Source: Mesorhizobium temperatum (GTDB lineage Bacteria; Pseudomonadota; Alphaproteobacteria; Rhizobiales; Rhizobiaceae). From it: a stretch of 64,000 nucleotides of DNA. Below the pieces are notes generated by a model, which had not been told where the DNA came from, did not search any database, and was given only the letters and a program-made list of their open reading frames with translations. Within the stretch, counting starts at the first letter, position 1. Every line of letters starts with the position of its first letter. The stretch spans positions 222,017 through 286,016 of the forward strand of contig NZ_NPKJ01000075.1 of the NCBI RefSeq assembly GCF_002284575.1. Reading direction: 5' to 3'. The position numbers and the translations under genes were made by a program. Of this stretch, positions 42,386 to 51,295 are shown piece after piece.

Positions 42386-42806
42386 GTTCTTAGGATCGGG
42401 GAAGCCCGCGCCTCTGGAGGAGCGCGGGCCGACCGGGGGTACAGGCCCCGATCCAGCAGCCAATATCCGGGAGATATTCGCTGTCATCTTACGACTGTTA
42501 GTATTCGCTAAATGTTCCATCGATCAGCAAAAAGACCGCGCCCAGTGGGGGCTGGACGCAATGGCGTCTCGGCCCGAAGCGCGGGCTCTTCGGTGGACGC
42601 CTCGGTGATGGATCCTATGTTCCTACTGCCGGCGAACCGAAGCATCGCCTGGCAAACAGCACATGCTGAACCTTGGGATGAAATCAGTTCTCTGAAACGT
42701 TCATCGAATAACACTCAAAACCTGATGTCCACATCTGGTGCTGATGACCAAACAACCTCCGGCGGTGGCCCAAAGTATACCGTGCACAACGCCGAGGAGA
42801 CAGAAT
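42386..42806. other. Gap before the polyketide synthase operon
   Basis: About 420 bp lie between the tlpA/DUF411 scar and the type III polyketide synthase start. Open frames here are short and lack ribosome binding sites or family resemblance. The stretch 42480-42520 is AT-rich and, with about 42690-42800, may hold the polyketide operon promoter. Nothing further is supported. Confidence 0.45.
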
Positions 42807-43874
42807 ATGCCGGCCAAAGCGTATATCAACCGGATCGCGACAGCGGTGCCGGAGCACGAGGTTCATCAATTCTATCTGCGTTTCGCAGCCTCCATGCTCG
42901 CGGCCGATCGCCGAAGGATTTTCGAACGCATGGCCGATGTTGCCGGGATCGAGCGGCGCTATTCCTGCTTTGCACCTGCCATCGACCCCGAAGGACCATC
43001 AGCAGATCTTGCCGGGACTTTTATCCGGGGCGCCTTTCCCGGAACGGCCGTGAGAATGGCAATGTTCGGAGATGCCGCACCTGTTCTGGCGCAAAAAGGC
43101 GTCGACGGATTGGAGCTTGGTGACGGCGCTTCCCGCATCACCCATCTCATCGTCACCACCTGCACCGGTTTTTCAGCACCGGGTATCGATCTGGAGCTGG
43201 TTGCGCGATGCGGTCTGCCGGACAGGGTCGAGCGCACGATGATCGGGTTCATGGGTTGCTACGCGGCGATCAACGGCCTCAAGCTTGCCCGACACATCGT
43301 CCGCTCCGACCCGCAGGCCAGGGTCCTGCTGGTCAATATCGAACTTTGCACGATGCATCTGCGCGAAACCACCGAGCTGGAAAAGCTGCTGTCGTTCTGC
43401 CTCTGGGGCGACGGCTGCGCGGCCGCGCTCGTCACCGCAGAGCCGGTCGGCATCGAGCTCGATAGCTTTCATTGTATCGTGGCGCATGAGCGGCGGGACC
43501 TGATGAGCTGGAGCATTCGCGACCACGGCTTCGAGATGGTTCTTTCCGGCCAGGTCCCGGCAGCGATTCATGAAGCGTTGCGGAGCAGCCAGGACGCCAT
43601 CCTCGGAGGCCGCACGACCGAGGCGATCGACCTTTGGGCCGTGCACCCGGGTGGACGTTCGGTTCTCGACGCCGTCGAAAGGGCCCTGAACCTCGCGCCC
43701 ACCGCACTGGCGCCATCGCGCGAGGTGTTGCGCCAGTACGGAAACATGTCATCCGCGACCGTCATGTTCGTGATGAAAGAGATGTTGAAGGCGCCACCAG
43801 GTCTGCTCGGCTGCGGCATGTCGTTCGGACCCGGGCTGACGGCCGAAACCATGCTTTTTCGAACGGTGTCATGA
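42807..43874 (+). CDS. Type III polyketide synthase (chalcone/stilbene synthase family)
   Basis: A 355-residue ketosynthase. The catalytic triad is complete: Cys151 in MIGFMGCYAAI, His280 in AVHPGG, and Asn313 in YGNMSSATV. CTGFSAPGIDLELVARC and the closing GCGMSFGPGLTAETMLF are family hallmarks. Such enzymes extend an acyl-CoA starter with malonyl-CoA and cyclise to pyrones or resorcinols. The ATG follows GAGGAGACAGAAT. Its stop overlaps the start of a methyltransferase gene (ATGA), followed by an equally overlapping flavoenzyme gene: an order like the Streptomyces srsABC phenolic-lipid operon. Product not predictable from sequence. Confidence 0.92.
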   Translation: MPAKAYINRIATAVPEHEVHQFYLRFAASMLAADRRRIFERMADVAGIERRYSCFAPAIDPEGPSADLAGTFIRGAFPGTAVRMAMFGDAAPVLAQKGVDGLELGDGASRITHLIVTTCTGFSAPGIDLELVARCGLPDRVERTMIGFMGCYAAINGLKLARHIVRSDPQARVLLVNIELCTMHLRETTELEKLLSFCLWGDGCAAALVTAEPVGIELDSFHCIVAHERRDLMSWSIRDHGFEMVLSGQVPAAIHEALRSSQDAILGGRTTEAIDLWAVHPGGRSVLDAVERALNLAPTALAPSREVLRQYGNMSSATVMFVMKEMLKAPPGLLGCGMSFGPGLTAETMLFRTVS

Positions 43875-44584
43875 GTGGCCTGGAGCACCGCCAGCTTGCG
43901 CCGGAAATCCTCGACGGACTTGCGGCTGACGATCCGCGAGCGCTTGCCGCGCGCCGCGACCTCCGTCGCATCAACGCGCTGATGTTTCAGGCGAAGATCA
44001 TGGCGTCGCTGCTCAGGGAATTTGTGCCAAGGCCGCCACGCCGCATTCTGGAGATCGGCGCCGGCGATGGCTCCTTCATGCTGGCGGTAGCGCGGCGCAT
44101 GGCCGGGCATTGGCCTGAGGTTGAACTGGTAATGCTCGACCGCGTCGACCTCATCACCGCGCAATTGCGTGGTGATTTCGACGTGCTGGGATGGACGGTC
44201 GAAGGCGTCACCGCCGATGTCTTCGACTGGGCAAGAAAGAATGAGGGCACGCGGTTCGACGCGATCACCGTCAATCTGTTCCTGCATCATTTCGATGATG
44301 CCGAGCTCGTGCGTCTCTTTTCGCTGATAAAGCCGAAGGCCCCGTTGCTCCTGGCGACAGAGCCGTTGCGGGCGAAACTGGCGCTGGCCGCGACCCGTCT
44401 CCTCCCCGCAATCGGCGCCAATGACGTCACACGAAACGACGCGGCTCTAAGCGTGCGCGCCGGCTTTCGCGGCAACGAGCTTTCCGGTCTCTGGCTCGCA
44501 GCAAACGGCAAACCGGTCGAGGAACGGCGCGCCGGCCTTTTTTCCCACATTTTCGTCGGCGCCAGCGCCGGTCATGACCTATGA
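43871..44584 (+). CDS. SAM-dependent methyltransferase of the polyketide operon
   Basis: A 237-residue class I methyltransferase. Motif I is ILEIGAGDGSFMLAVARRM (about residues 60-78), the acidic residue after strand 2 lies in LVMLDRVD, and FDAITVNLFLHHF covers motifs II/III. No membrane segment. Overlapping starts and stops on both sides show co-translation with the polyketide synthase and flavoenzyme. It likely O- or C-methylates the polyketide product. Confidence 0.88.
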   Translation: MSGLEHRQLAPEILDGLAADDPRALAARRDLRRINALMFQAKIMASLLREFVPRPPRRILEIGAGDGSFMLAVARRMAGHWPEVELVMLDRVDLITAQLRGDFDVLGWTVEGVTADVFDWARKNEGTRFDAITVNLFLHHFDDAELVRLFSLIKPKAPLLLATEPLRAKLALAATRLLPAIGANDVTRNDAALSVRAGFRGNELSGLWLAANGKPVEERRAGLFSHIFVGASAGHDL

Positions 44585-45816
44585 CGCGATTGTCGACCCA
44601 TGACGCGATCATCATAGGCGCCGGCCCGGCGGGCACGTCCGTCGCGCTGACGCTGGCCCGGCGCGGATGGGCCGTGGCTATTGTGGAAAAGAGCGTGTTC
44701 CCGCGCCACAAGGTCTGCGGCGAATATATATCGGCAAGCAATCTTGCGCTTCTGGACCAGCTGGAAATCGGCGATGCATGGCGTGCCAATGCCGGCCCCG
44801 AAATCCGACGCGTCGGCTTCTTTTCCGGCGAGACCTGCGTCGAGGCGCCAATGCCTCGTTCAAAAGACGGGCCTCGCGCAAAAGATGGGCCCCATGCAAA
44901 AGATGGCTTCGGCCGGGCGCTCGGCCGAGACATTCTCGACTGTCTGCTTTTGCAGGCGGCGCGATCGGCGGGCGTCGAAATCTTTCAGCCTTGCCGCGCC
45001 GTCGCCATCGATCGTGATGGCGAGATGCAAATGGTGCGAATTCAAGCCGGAGACGAAACGACGATGTTGCGTGCGCCGGTGATTGTCGCCGCACACGGCT
45101 CCTGGGAACCAGGACCGCTGCCCAGTCAGCTCGGGAAGACCAACCGCCCTTCGGACCTGCTCGGCTTCAAGGCGCATTTCATCGGGTCGTCCCTGGCGCC
45201 TGATTTGATGCCCCTGCTGGTATTCCCCGGCGGTTATGGCGGCATGGTCTCGGCGGATCATGGCCGGCTGTCGATCTCGTGCTGCATTCGGCGCGATATG
45301 CTCGCGCGGTTGCGTAAACACCGTGGCGCAAACCACAGCCATGTGTCGGCCGCCGATGCGGTCTCCCGCCATCTGATGGAGTCGTGCCGGGGTGTCAGGG
45401 ATGCCCTGGAGTCAGCTCACCCCGACGGTCCGTGGCTTGCCGCAGGCCCGATCCGGCCGGGAGTTCGCTCCTGCTACGAACGGGACATCTTCCGCGTCGG
45501 CAATGCAGCCGGAGAGTCTCATCCTGTTATCGCCGAGGGCATCTCGATGGCGCTTCAGTCCGGCTGGCTGCTGGCCTCGGAACTTGCATGCGCGCCAGAG
45601 GGCCGTGCAGGGCGCGAGGCTGCCGGCAGACGCTACGGGGCGGCCTGGAAAAGACTGTTTTCGACGCGGGTCTATGCCGCTGCAGCCGTTGCCGGAATTG
45701 TCCTTCGCCCCGGTAGCGCCACCTTGATGGCGGCAATTGTCCGGAATTTCCCGCAGGCACTGACATTGGGCGCGCAATTGAGCGGCAAGACAAAGCCGGT
45801 TCCCGGCTTTGTCTAA
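44581..45816 (+). CDS. FAD-dependent oxidoreductase of the polyketide operon
   Basis: A 411-residue flavoprotein of the geranylgeranyl reductase/aromatic hydroxylase group. AIIIGAGPAGTSVALTLARRG binds ADP, FPRHKVCGEYIS is the typical second motif, and FRVGNAAGESHPVIAEGISM is the GD-like motif contacting FAD ribityl. Residues about 93-109 contain a threefold tandem KDGPxA repeat (KDGPRAKDGPHAKDG), likely from recent slippage. It overlaps the methyltransferase gene by 4 bp. Probably hydroxylates or reduces the polyketide product. Confidence 0.9.
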   Translation: MTRLSTHDAIIIGAGPAGTSVALTLARRGWAVAIVEKSVFPRHKVCGEYISASNLALLDQLEIGDAWRANAGPEIRRVGFFSGETCVEAPMPRSKDGPRAKDGPHAKDGFGRALGRDILDCLLLQAARSAGVEIFQPCRAVAIDRDGEMQMVRIQAGDETTMLRAPVIVAAHGSWEPGPLPSQLGKTNRPSDLLGFKAHFIGSSLAPDLMPLLVFPGGYGGMVSADHGRLSISCCIRRDMLARLRKHRGANHSHVSAADAVSRHLMESCRGVRDALESAHPDGPWLAAGPIRPGVRSCYERDIFRVGNAAGESHPVIAEGISMALQSGWLLASELACAPEGRAGREAAGRRYGAAWKRLFSTRVYAAAAVAGIVLRPGSATLMAAIVRNFPQALTLGAQLSGKTKPVPGFV

Positions 45817-46015
45817 CAAGTGCGGCGCATTGCGCAACCCAAGTGATTGACAGGTTGGGGCCGATAATAACCTAAGCAGCAATGCTGGCGAAAACGGCAA
45901 ACGGGCGCCGTCTTTTTTCGGTTTCGATGGAACAAGATCCGCCGGCCATGGTTGGAAGCGCAGTCGTTCTACTCCAGCGACTATGAAAGCCGTTCGCACG
46001 GCGTTCGGACAAAGG

Positions 46016-46045
46016 CCCCGCGCTTCCTCCCCGCGGGGTCTTTTC
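46016..46045 (+). terminator. Terminator after the polyketide operon
   Basis: CCCCGCG (46016-46022) pairs with CGCGGGG (46032-46038), followed by TCTTTTCT. It lies in the 306-bp gap (45817-46122) between the + operon and a convergent - gene; the rest of that gap holds nothing I can support. Confidence 0.7.
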
Positions 46046-46122
46046 TGTCGCTGCAGGAACTTTCACGGAATTTGGAGCCCACCCGAAACGGGCCCGCTAG
46101 GCGCGCTGTTGAATGCCGCCGT

Positions 46123-46386
46123 TCAAGGCTCGTCGATATCTTGCTTCGAGGGGTTGCGTGAGATGGCGCGTTCCTCCTCGTCATCCGGCAGCGCCTCGTC
46201 ACTTTCCTGGTACGGATTGTCGTCGTCTTCCTCGAGCAGTTCAGCCTCCTTCTCGACGTCGTAACGGATGTCGCCGTTTCCGGGTACGCTGTCTGGTAGA
46301 ATTTTACTGCCTTTGATCGCGTCCCAATCCTGCTGTTCGATGGTCGGGCCTTCGGACGGATCGTCGGGTTTTCTGCGCGGTGCCAT
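46123..46386 (-). CDS. Acidic hypothetical protein
   Basis: An 87-residue, strongly acidic, probably disordered protein (EAELLEEDDDNPYQESDEAL) with a short basic start (MAPRRKPDD). The chosen ATG has AGGAGAGCTCTG directly upstream, which argues that the gene is real. No family recognised and no neighbours in operon. The 286 bp between it and the next + gene hold nothing else I can support. Confidence 0.6.
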   Translation of the reverse strand: MAPRRKPDDPSEGPTIEQQDWDAIKGSKILPDSVPGNGDIRYDVEKEAELLEEDDDNPYQESDEALPDDEEERAISRNPSKQDIDEP

Positions 46387-46672
46387 CAGAGCTCTCCTAT
46401 GCATTGGTTGCTTATATGCCTAACTCCGCGGACCGCTGCGTAGTTCCTCGATCGAACCGGCGGAGACCGCCTTACGGCGATCCAGCATCCATCTCGGCTT
46501 GGCCTACCGGCGGGGCTTTTACCCAGGCCCTAGTCTCAATGAGAGCTGACGTCAGGCGCGTTGCGCGATACCGTTCAGCAAGCGACTAGGAACTTGCGCG
46601 GCTTCTAATATAAGGGCACACTTCGAAACGGGTGTAGGGAAAAACGGCTCAAAAACAATCGGGAGGAAAGCC

Positions 46673-48112
46673 ATGGATAGCATGAGCCTCACCACGCTTG
46701 ATCGCGGCAAGACGACGGTCGATGCCGCGGCCCTGGACGCGCTTTCGGCACAATTGCGCGGCTCTGTGCTGAGGGAGGGCGACGCCGCTTATGACGTCGC
46801 ACGCAGCATCTGGAATGCCATGATCGACCGGCGGCCCGGGCTGATCGTGCGCTGCGCCGGCGCCGCCGACGTTATCGCCGCCGTCAATTTTGCCAGGGAA
46901 AACAGGCTACTCGTCGCGGTTCGCGGCGGTGGCCACAACATCGCCGGCAGCGCTGTCTGCGATGGCGGCCTGATGATCGATCTGTCGCCGATGAGATCGG
47001 TGCGGGTCGATCCGGCGACGCGGCGGGCATGGGTGGAACCTGGAGCGACGCTCGCCGATGTCGACGCGGAAACGCAGGCCTTCGAACTGGCAGTGCCGAC
47101 CGGCATCAACTCAACCACCGGCATTTCAGGCCTGACGCTGGGCGGCGGCTTCGGCTGGATCACGCGGAAATTCGGCCTGACCATCGACAATCTTCTGTGC
47201 GCAGATGTGGTTACCGCCGACGGCAAGCTGCTGCGCGCCAGCCAGACCGAAAATCCGGACCTGTTCTGGGCGCTGCGCGGTGGCGGCGGCAATTTCGGCG
47301 TCGTCACGGCTTTCGAGTTCAGACTCCATCAAGTCGGTCCGCAGGTGCTGTCGGGGCTTGTCGTTCATCCCTTCGCCGATGCCGAAAACGTGTTGCGGGA
47401 ATACCGAGCGGCGCTCGAAGCAGCACCCAATGAGCTGACCTGCTGGGTGGTCATGCGGCAGGCACCGCCGCTGCCGTTCCTGCCGGCCGAATGGCATGGC
47501 AAGGAGGTTCTGGTCCTGGCCATGTGCTATTGCGGCAACCTTCAGGAGGGCGAGAAAGCGACGCAAAGGCTTCGCGCCATCGGCACACCGATTGCCGATG
47601 TGGTCGGCCCCAACCCGTTCACCGGCTGGGAGCAGGCATTCGATCCGTTGCTGACGCCCGGCGCCCGCAACTACTGGAAGAGCCATGACTTCACCGAGCT
47701 TTCCGACAGTGCGATCAAGGTCGTCACGGCCGCGATACCCGGGCTTCCCGGGCCTGAATGCGAGATATTCTTCGCCCATGTCGGCGGTGCCGCGGGCCGC
47801 GTGACAGCGGATGCAACGGCGTTTCCGCAACGCAGCGCGCATTTCGTCATGAATGTTCACGCCCGCTGGCGCGAACCGGAAATGGACCGCGCCTGCATCG
47901 ACTGGGCGCGCGGTGTTTACGAGGCGACCAGGCCCTATGCCGCCGGCACGGCTTACGTGAACTTCATGCCGGAGGACGAGGTCGACCGGGTCGAGGCAGC
48001 CTATGGCGGCAACTATCGGCGGCTTCTGGAAATCAAGCAGCGTTATGACCCGCTGAACCTGTTCCGCATGAACCAGAACTTGCGGCCGGTGAAAACGCAG
48101 CGGGCGGCATAG
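46673..48112 (+). CDS. FAD-linked oxidase with berberine-bridge-enzyme domain
   Basis: A 479-residue flavoprotein of the VAO/PCMH fold. VAVRGGGHNIAGSAVCDGG includes the His that usually binds FAD covalently. GINSTTGISGLTLGGGFGWI and WALRGGGGNFGVVTAFEF complete the FAD domain. The C-terminal BBE segment reads GGNYRRLLEIKQRYDPLNLF. These enzymes oxidise sugars, alkaloids or other alcohols with oxygen. GGGAGGAAAGCC precedes the ATG. It is monocistronic and followed by two terminators. Confidence 0.9.
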   Translation: MDSMSLTTLDRGKTTVDAAALDALSAQLRGSVLREGDAAYDVARSIWNAMIDRRPGLIVRCAGAADVIAAVNFARENRLLVAVRGGGHNIAGSAVCDGGLMIDLSPMRSVRVDPATRRAWVEPGATLADVDAETQAFELAVPTGINSTTGISGLTLGGGFGWITRKFGLTIDNLLCADVVTADGKLLRASQTENPDLFWALRGGGGNFGVVTAFEFRLHQVGPQVLSGLVVHPFADAENVLREYRAALEAAPNELTCWVVMRQAPPLPFLPAEWHGKEVLVLAMCYCGNLQEGEKATQRLRAIGTPIADVVGPNPFTGWEQAFDPLLTPGARNYWKSHDFTELSDSAIKVVTAAIPGLPGPECEIFFAHVGGAAGRVTADATAFPQRSAHFVMNVHARWREPEMDRACIDWARGVYEATRPYAAGTAYVNFMPEDEVDRVEAAYGGNYRRLLEIKQRYDPLNLFRMNQNLRPVKTQRAA

Positions 48113-48131
48113 GCTGCGCATGCAATGACAA

Positions 48132-48206
48132 GGCCCGCGCCTCCGAAGGACGATGCGGGCCGCTTTTCGGGTCATGCGCTAGAGCGGTTCGCTGAACCGC
48201 TCTAGC
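48132..48206. terminator. Two tandem hairpin terminators
   Basis: First hairpin: GGCCCGC (48132-48138) with GCGGGCC (48155-48161) then GCTTTT. Second: GCTAGAGCGGTTC (48178-48190) pairs perfectly with 48194-48206, followed by TATTTGTTTTT. A further palindromic repeat (GCAATTCC...GGAATTGC, 48219-48263) leads up to the convergent cupin gene. They end the BBE flavoenzyme transcript and probably the cupin transcript too. Confidence 0.8.
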
Positions 48207-48264
48207 TATTTGTTTTTGCGCAATTCCGGGCGGAAAACCGTTGCACACTTTTCCTGGAATTGCT

Positions 48265-48687
48265 CTAGGCAGCCATCAAGATCGCAATGCGATGCACGCC
48301 GACCGCAGCACTTGTGTTCGTGGCACCGTCGGTCTTGCCCTTGGCGCACGTGTACATGTCGCCTTCTTTGAGTTTGAATTCCTTGTCCGCTTTTTTGATC
48401 GTGAATTCGCCGGCAGCGATCGTGCAGACCATGTCGTTGTCCATGACCGCTTCAGGAGCCACTGCTCCGGGCTGAAAGACAATGTCGACAATTGAGATGC
48501 TCTTGTAAGCGGGAATGTCGGAGGTCCCGGTGCCGACCTCCACCAGTCTGACGCCGGGCGCAATCTCCTTGCCTTCATTCGGGCCGTACTCCTTGGCCGT
48601 TGCGGATCTCGCCAAAGCGAATAAAGGCGTTACCGCGGCGGCCGTGACACCGAGCGCAATTGCAGACCTGCGATTCATAGTTTCCAT
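48265..48687 (-). CDS. Exported cupin-like protein, copy 1
   Basis: A 140-residue protein with a Tat-like/Sec signal (METMNRRSAIALGVTAAAV, with NRRS) and a short beta-barrel of cupin type (IVFQPGAVAPEAVMDNDMVC, GEFTIKKADKEFKLKEGDMY). The usual cupin metal histidines are not evident. AAGGGAGGATGCG precedes the ATG. It is a clear paralogue of the protein at 59943-60365, with the same signal, YGPxEGKE start and length. Periplasmic; function unknown. Confidence 0.8.
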   Translation of the reverse strand: METMNRRSAIALGVTAAAVTPLFALARSATAKEYGPNEGKEIAPGVRLVEVGTGTSDIPAYKSISIVDIVFQPGAVAPEAVMDNDMVCTIAAGEFTIKKADKEFKLKEGDMYTCAKGKTDGATNTSAAVGVHRIAILMAA

Positions 48688-48819
48688 CGCATCCTCCCTT
48701 TTGTTGGTCACGAACGAAATTGCATGACCAAAGTATATTAGCACAAGCGCAAGTAATTGGCTGTATGGGAATTCCGGAAGTGGTCCTTGCCGCTCTTCAG
48801 ACGGCGATCGCCAACCCCG

Positions 48820-48936
48820 TCAGCTTCGCAGGTATTTGACGAGCGCCGCAATCGCGAGCACAAGGGTGACAAACACTAGGACCCAGATGAGCGCCATGCC
48901 GCCCATCATCCACATACCCATTGGACCATTCATCAT
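48820..48936 (-). CDS. 38-residue methionine-rich single-pass membrane peptide
   Basis: The peptide starts MMNGPMGMWMMGGMALIWVL, continues as a hydrophobic helix and ends KYLRS. Seven of the first 14 residues are Met, a composition that binds Cu(I) in proteins such as CopA or CusF-like sites. One membrane segment with a basic tail would place the Met-rich end in the periplasm. It lies 119 bp downstream of the Cys-rich exported protein in the same direction, so it is probably the last gene of the copper/thiol operon. The ribosome binding site is weak (AGAG). Too short for ordinary gene finding. Confidence 0.6.
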   Translation of the reverse strand: MMNGPMGMWMMGGMALIWVLVFVTLVLAIAALVKYLRS

Positions 48937-49055
48937 TTCATCTCTAAGGTCGGTGCGCCGGTACGCATCGGCGATTCCGAGGTGAATTAGTTCGCCCTAC
49001 ACTTCGGTCAAGACGGTAGGGAACCCCGATCGGCCGCCTGTCGCCTTGGTCGTTT

Positions 49056-49622
49056 TTATATACCCCCGCCGCAGCCGTCTGACAGGTCCCAGACGTCGAC
49101 GACCTTCTCGCCGGTGAACCCATGCTCGCGGATCAGGAACTTCGCCAGTCCGCCGTACACTTCCCATCGCCAGCATTGGCAGCAGCATGGTCCCTTCTCG
49201 TCGGAATTTGCCATCGCATAATCGTAGGCCTGCTGTTCGGCTGCGGTGAGTTTCAGATCGTAGTAAGGCATCACCTTCTGCGCGACGCCCGCCGGAATAT
49301 CGTACGGATCGCTTGGGATCATCGCGATGTCGCGGTACTTGGTCAGGCCGTTCACCTGCTCGACATAGCGCTTCATCTCCATCGGGCTGCAGCAGGAGCC
49401 CGTGATCCGCGCCGTGCTCGGCAAGGTTGCGATGGACTCCGTGAACTTGGCCGAGCAGGTGCTGTTGCCATTCTGGCTGAGATCTTTGAAACGGCGCACT
49501 AGCTCGGGATCCTCAGCGGCGATTGCCAAATCCGGCCCATTGAGGAAGCTCACAATGACAGCGGTGCCAAAAACGCCGCCCAGAACAACCGTTCGTCGAT
49601 TTGGAGGCGATATCTCGCTCAT
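49056..49622 (-). CDS. Exported cysteine-rich protein
   Basis: A 188-residue protein with an N-terminal export signal (NRRTVVLGGVFGTAVIVSFL, Tat-like). It has eight cysteines: one in NSTCSAKF, a pair in GSCCSPMEM, four in GPCCCQCWRW and one in SDGCGGG. The CCCQC cluster recalls PCYCGC-type lipoproteins, but I cannot assign a named family. C-terminal GLAKFLIREHGFTGEKVVDVWDL looks folded. Its ATG overlaps the dsbA-like stop by 4 bp. Likely a periplasmic metal- or thiol-handling protein working with the Sco, TlpA and DsbA proteins of this operon. Confidence 0.8.
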   Translation of the reverse strand: MSEISPPNRRTVVLGGVFGTAVIVSFLNGPDLAIAAEDPELVRRFKDLSQNGNSTCSAKFTESIATLPSTARITGSCCSPMEMKRYVEQVNGLTKYRDIAMIPSDPYDIPAGVAQKVMPYYDLKLTAAEQQAYDYAMANSDEKGPCCCQCWRWEVYGGLAKFLIREHGFTGEKVVDVWDLSDGCGGGI

Positions 49623-50404
49623 TTGCTGGTCCTTGCATGGTCGATCAATTTCTTCATCGTCGCAAGGTCGGTGGCGCCGGGGAAAATCTGGTCGCCAACG
49701 ACGAAGCCCGGCGTTCCGCTGATTTTCAGCGCCTGAGCCAGTTGCGCATTCTTGTCTATGGCCGCCTGGATATCCGGAAGCTGCATGTCGGTCTTCAGGC
49801 GGGGTACGTCGAGGCCTAACTCGGCCGCGATCCTGAGCACGACCGCCTCGGTCACTCGGGTCCTGGCGTCATACAAGGCCTTGTGGAACTCCGCATATTT
49901 GCCCTGGCGCTGAGCAGCGAGCGCCGCCTTGGCCGCAAATACGGAATCGGGGCCGAGGATGGGGAATTCCTTGTAAACGATCCTGAGCTGCGGGTCGTCG
50001 GCGGCCGCCTGCGCCATGATCGGCGCCACCTGGCGGCAATAGGGGCAATTGTAGTCGAAGAATTCGACGATGGTGACATCGCCGCTGGCGTTGCCGCCGA
50101 CAGGACTGTCCGGGTCACGGAAAGCCTCGTCGGCCCTGGCCGCCAAGGCGGCTTTCGCCGCTTTTGCCTCGGCCTCGCGCTGGCGGGCATCCAGGCTCTG
50201 CAGGGCCTCCATGATCACCTCGGGGTGGGCGAGGATATAGTCGTGGATGCGCTGATCGAACTGGTCTTGAGACGTCTCGCCTGCGGCGATGGCCTGACTC
50301 TGCAGTCCGGGACCGAGCGCGAGCCAGGCCGTTGCGCAGGCCAGCATGAGGGCACGGGCCATTTTACCGATGGCTCTGCCCAATGGCTTGGACTTGTGGA
50401 TCAC
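49619..50404 (-). CDS. DsbA/Com1-family thiol-disulfide oxidoreductase
   Basis: A 261-residue periplasmic thioredoxin-fold protein. A GTG start behind AAGGAGAACCCT gives a signal region ending near GLQSQAIAAG. A helical N-terminal domain (FDQRIHDYILAHPEVIMEAL) precedes the active site Cys120-Pro-Tyr-Cys123 (FFDYNCPYCRQ) and the cis-Pro loop ISGTPGFVVGD. This is the Com1/DsbA-like group that forms or isomerises disulfides. Co-translated with the following Cys-rich protein, which may be its client. Confidence 0.92.
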   Translation of the reverse strand: MIHKSKPLGRAIGKMARALMLACATAWLALGPGLQSQAIAAGETSQDQFDQRIHDYILAHPEVIMEALQSLDARQREAEAKAAKAALAARADEAFRDPDSPVGGNASGDVTIVEFFDYNCPYCRQVAPIMAQAAADDPQLRIVYKEFPILGPDSVFAAKAALAAQRQGKYAEFHKALYDARTRVTEAVVLRIAAELGLDVPRLKTDMQLPDIQAAIDKNAQLAQALKISGTPGFVVGDQIFPGATDLATMKKLIDHARTSK

Positions 50405-50463
50405 AGGGTTCTCCTTCCTTTTGTTTCGCCGGACAGCCGGCACCGCCGAATAGTGGTCATGCC

Positions 50464-51282
50464 TCAGAACATGCCCTTGATTGTCGCCCACCACCCCGTT
50501 TCCTGCTCATGGTGGGGACGCTCGACATTGTTGGTGAGCGCATTGACGAAGGTGACGAGATTGACCGCCGCGAAACTCAGGCCGTGGAAATTCGCCCGCC
50601 AGCGGCCTTCCTTGTCGATCACATGGGTGACGGTGCCGTGCATCTGGTAACCGTCATCGGTCAAGGCGAACTTGTGGCCGAAGGTTTCCGCGAGCTTTCG
50701 GGTCGCATCCTCCGGCTGATCCGCGGTCGTGGTCAGGAACAGCCAATTGACCGGGTCGAGCCCGTGCGCCGGCCCGTAATTGCGCAGCACGTCCGGCGTG
50801 TCCCTCGTCGAGTCGGTGGTGATACTCACAAAGGTGACCCGGTCCTTCATCGGCGTGGCATTCACCATCGTCTGGATCTCGGCGATCTTCTCGGTATGCA
50901 GGGGGCACACATCGGGGCAGGATGTGTAGATGAAGTGGAGGATGACGACCTTGCTGCGCAGATCGGCCGTTCGCACGACGCGCCCATCGGCGGTGCGCAG
51001 CGTGAAATCGGGCGCCGGCTTGTCGATCGGCTGGAAATATTTCTCGTCGCTCTGAAGCATGGCGTCGATTTCGTCGAGCGAGTGCGCCTGCGCCGGATGC
51101 ACAAAGCCCGCGATCAACGCCGCGATTGCGATCAGGCTTCGCAGCAAACGCATCCATTCGCCGAATGCCAATGCAACGCGACGAGCCTGCGGCTCGTCTT
51201 GGACCCGGATAAGCATCAAGTCACTGCCTTTCAACTTGGTCGGCGAGGTCTCGCTGGCCCGGGTCAGTTCTGTTGCGGACAT
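50464..51282 (-). CDS. Sco1/SenC-family copper chaperone
   Basis: A 272-residue protein. The Cu-binding site is Cys122 and Cys126 in YTSCPDVCPLHT plus His215 in YQMHGTVTHVID. Such proteins deliver copper to cytochrome oxidase or reduce its thiols. The ATG chosen has AGGAAAGGAT upstream but leaves about 44 residues before the evident signal segment (MRLLRSLIAIAALIAGFVHP). Translation may instead start at 51153, giving 229 residues. It lies 13 bp after the tlpA-like gene. Confidence 0.92.
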   Translation of the reverse strand: MSATELTRASETSPTKLKGSDLMLIRVQDEPQARRVALAFGEWMRLLRSLIAIAALIAGFVHPAQAHSLDEIDAMLQSDEKYFQPIDKPAPDFTLRTADGRVVRTADLRSKVVILHFIYTSCPDVCPLHTEKIAEIQTMVNATPMKDRVTFVSITTDSTRDTPDVLRNYGPAHGLDPVNWLFLTTTADQPEDATRKLAETFGHKFALTDDGYQMHGTVTHVIDKEGRWRANFHGLSFAAVNLVTFVNALTNNVERPHHEQETGWWATIKGMF

Positions 51283-51295
51283 ATCCTTTCCTTTC

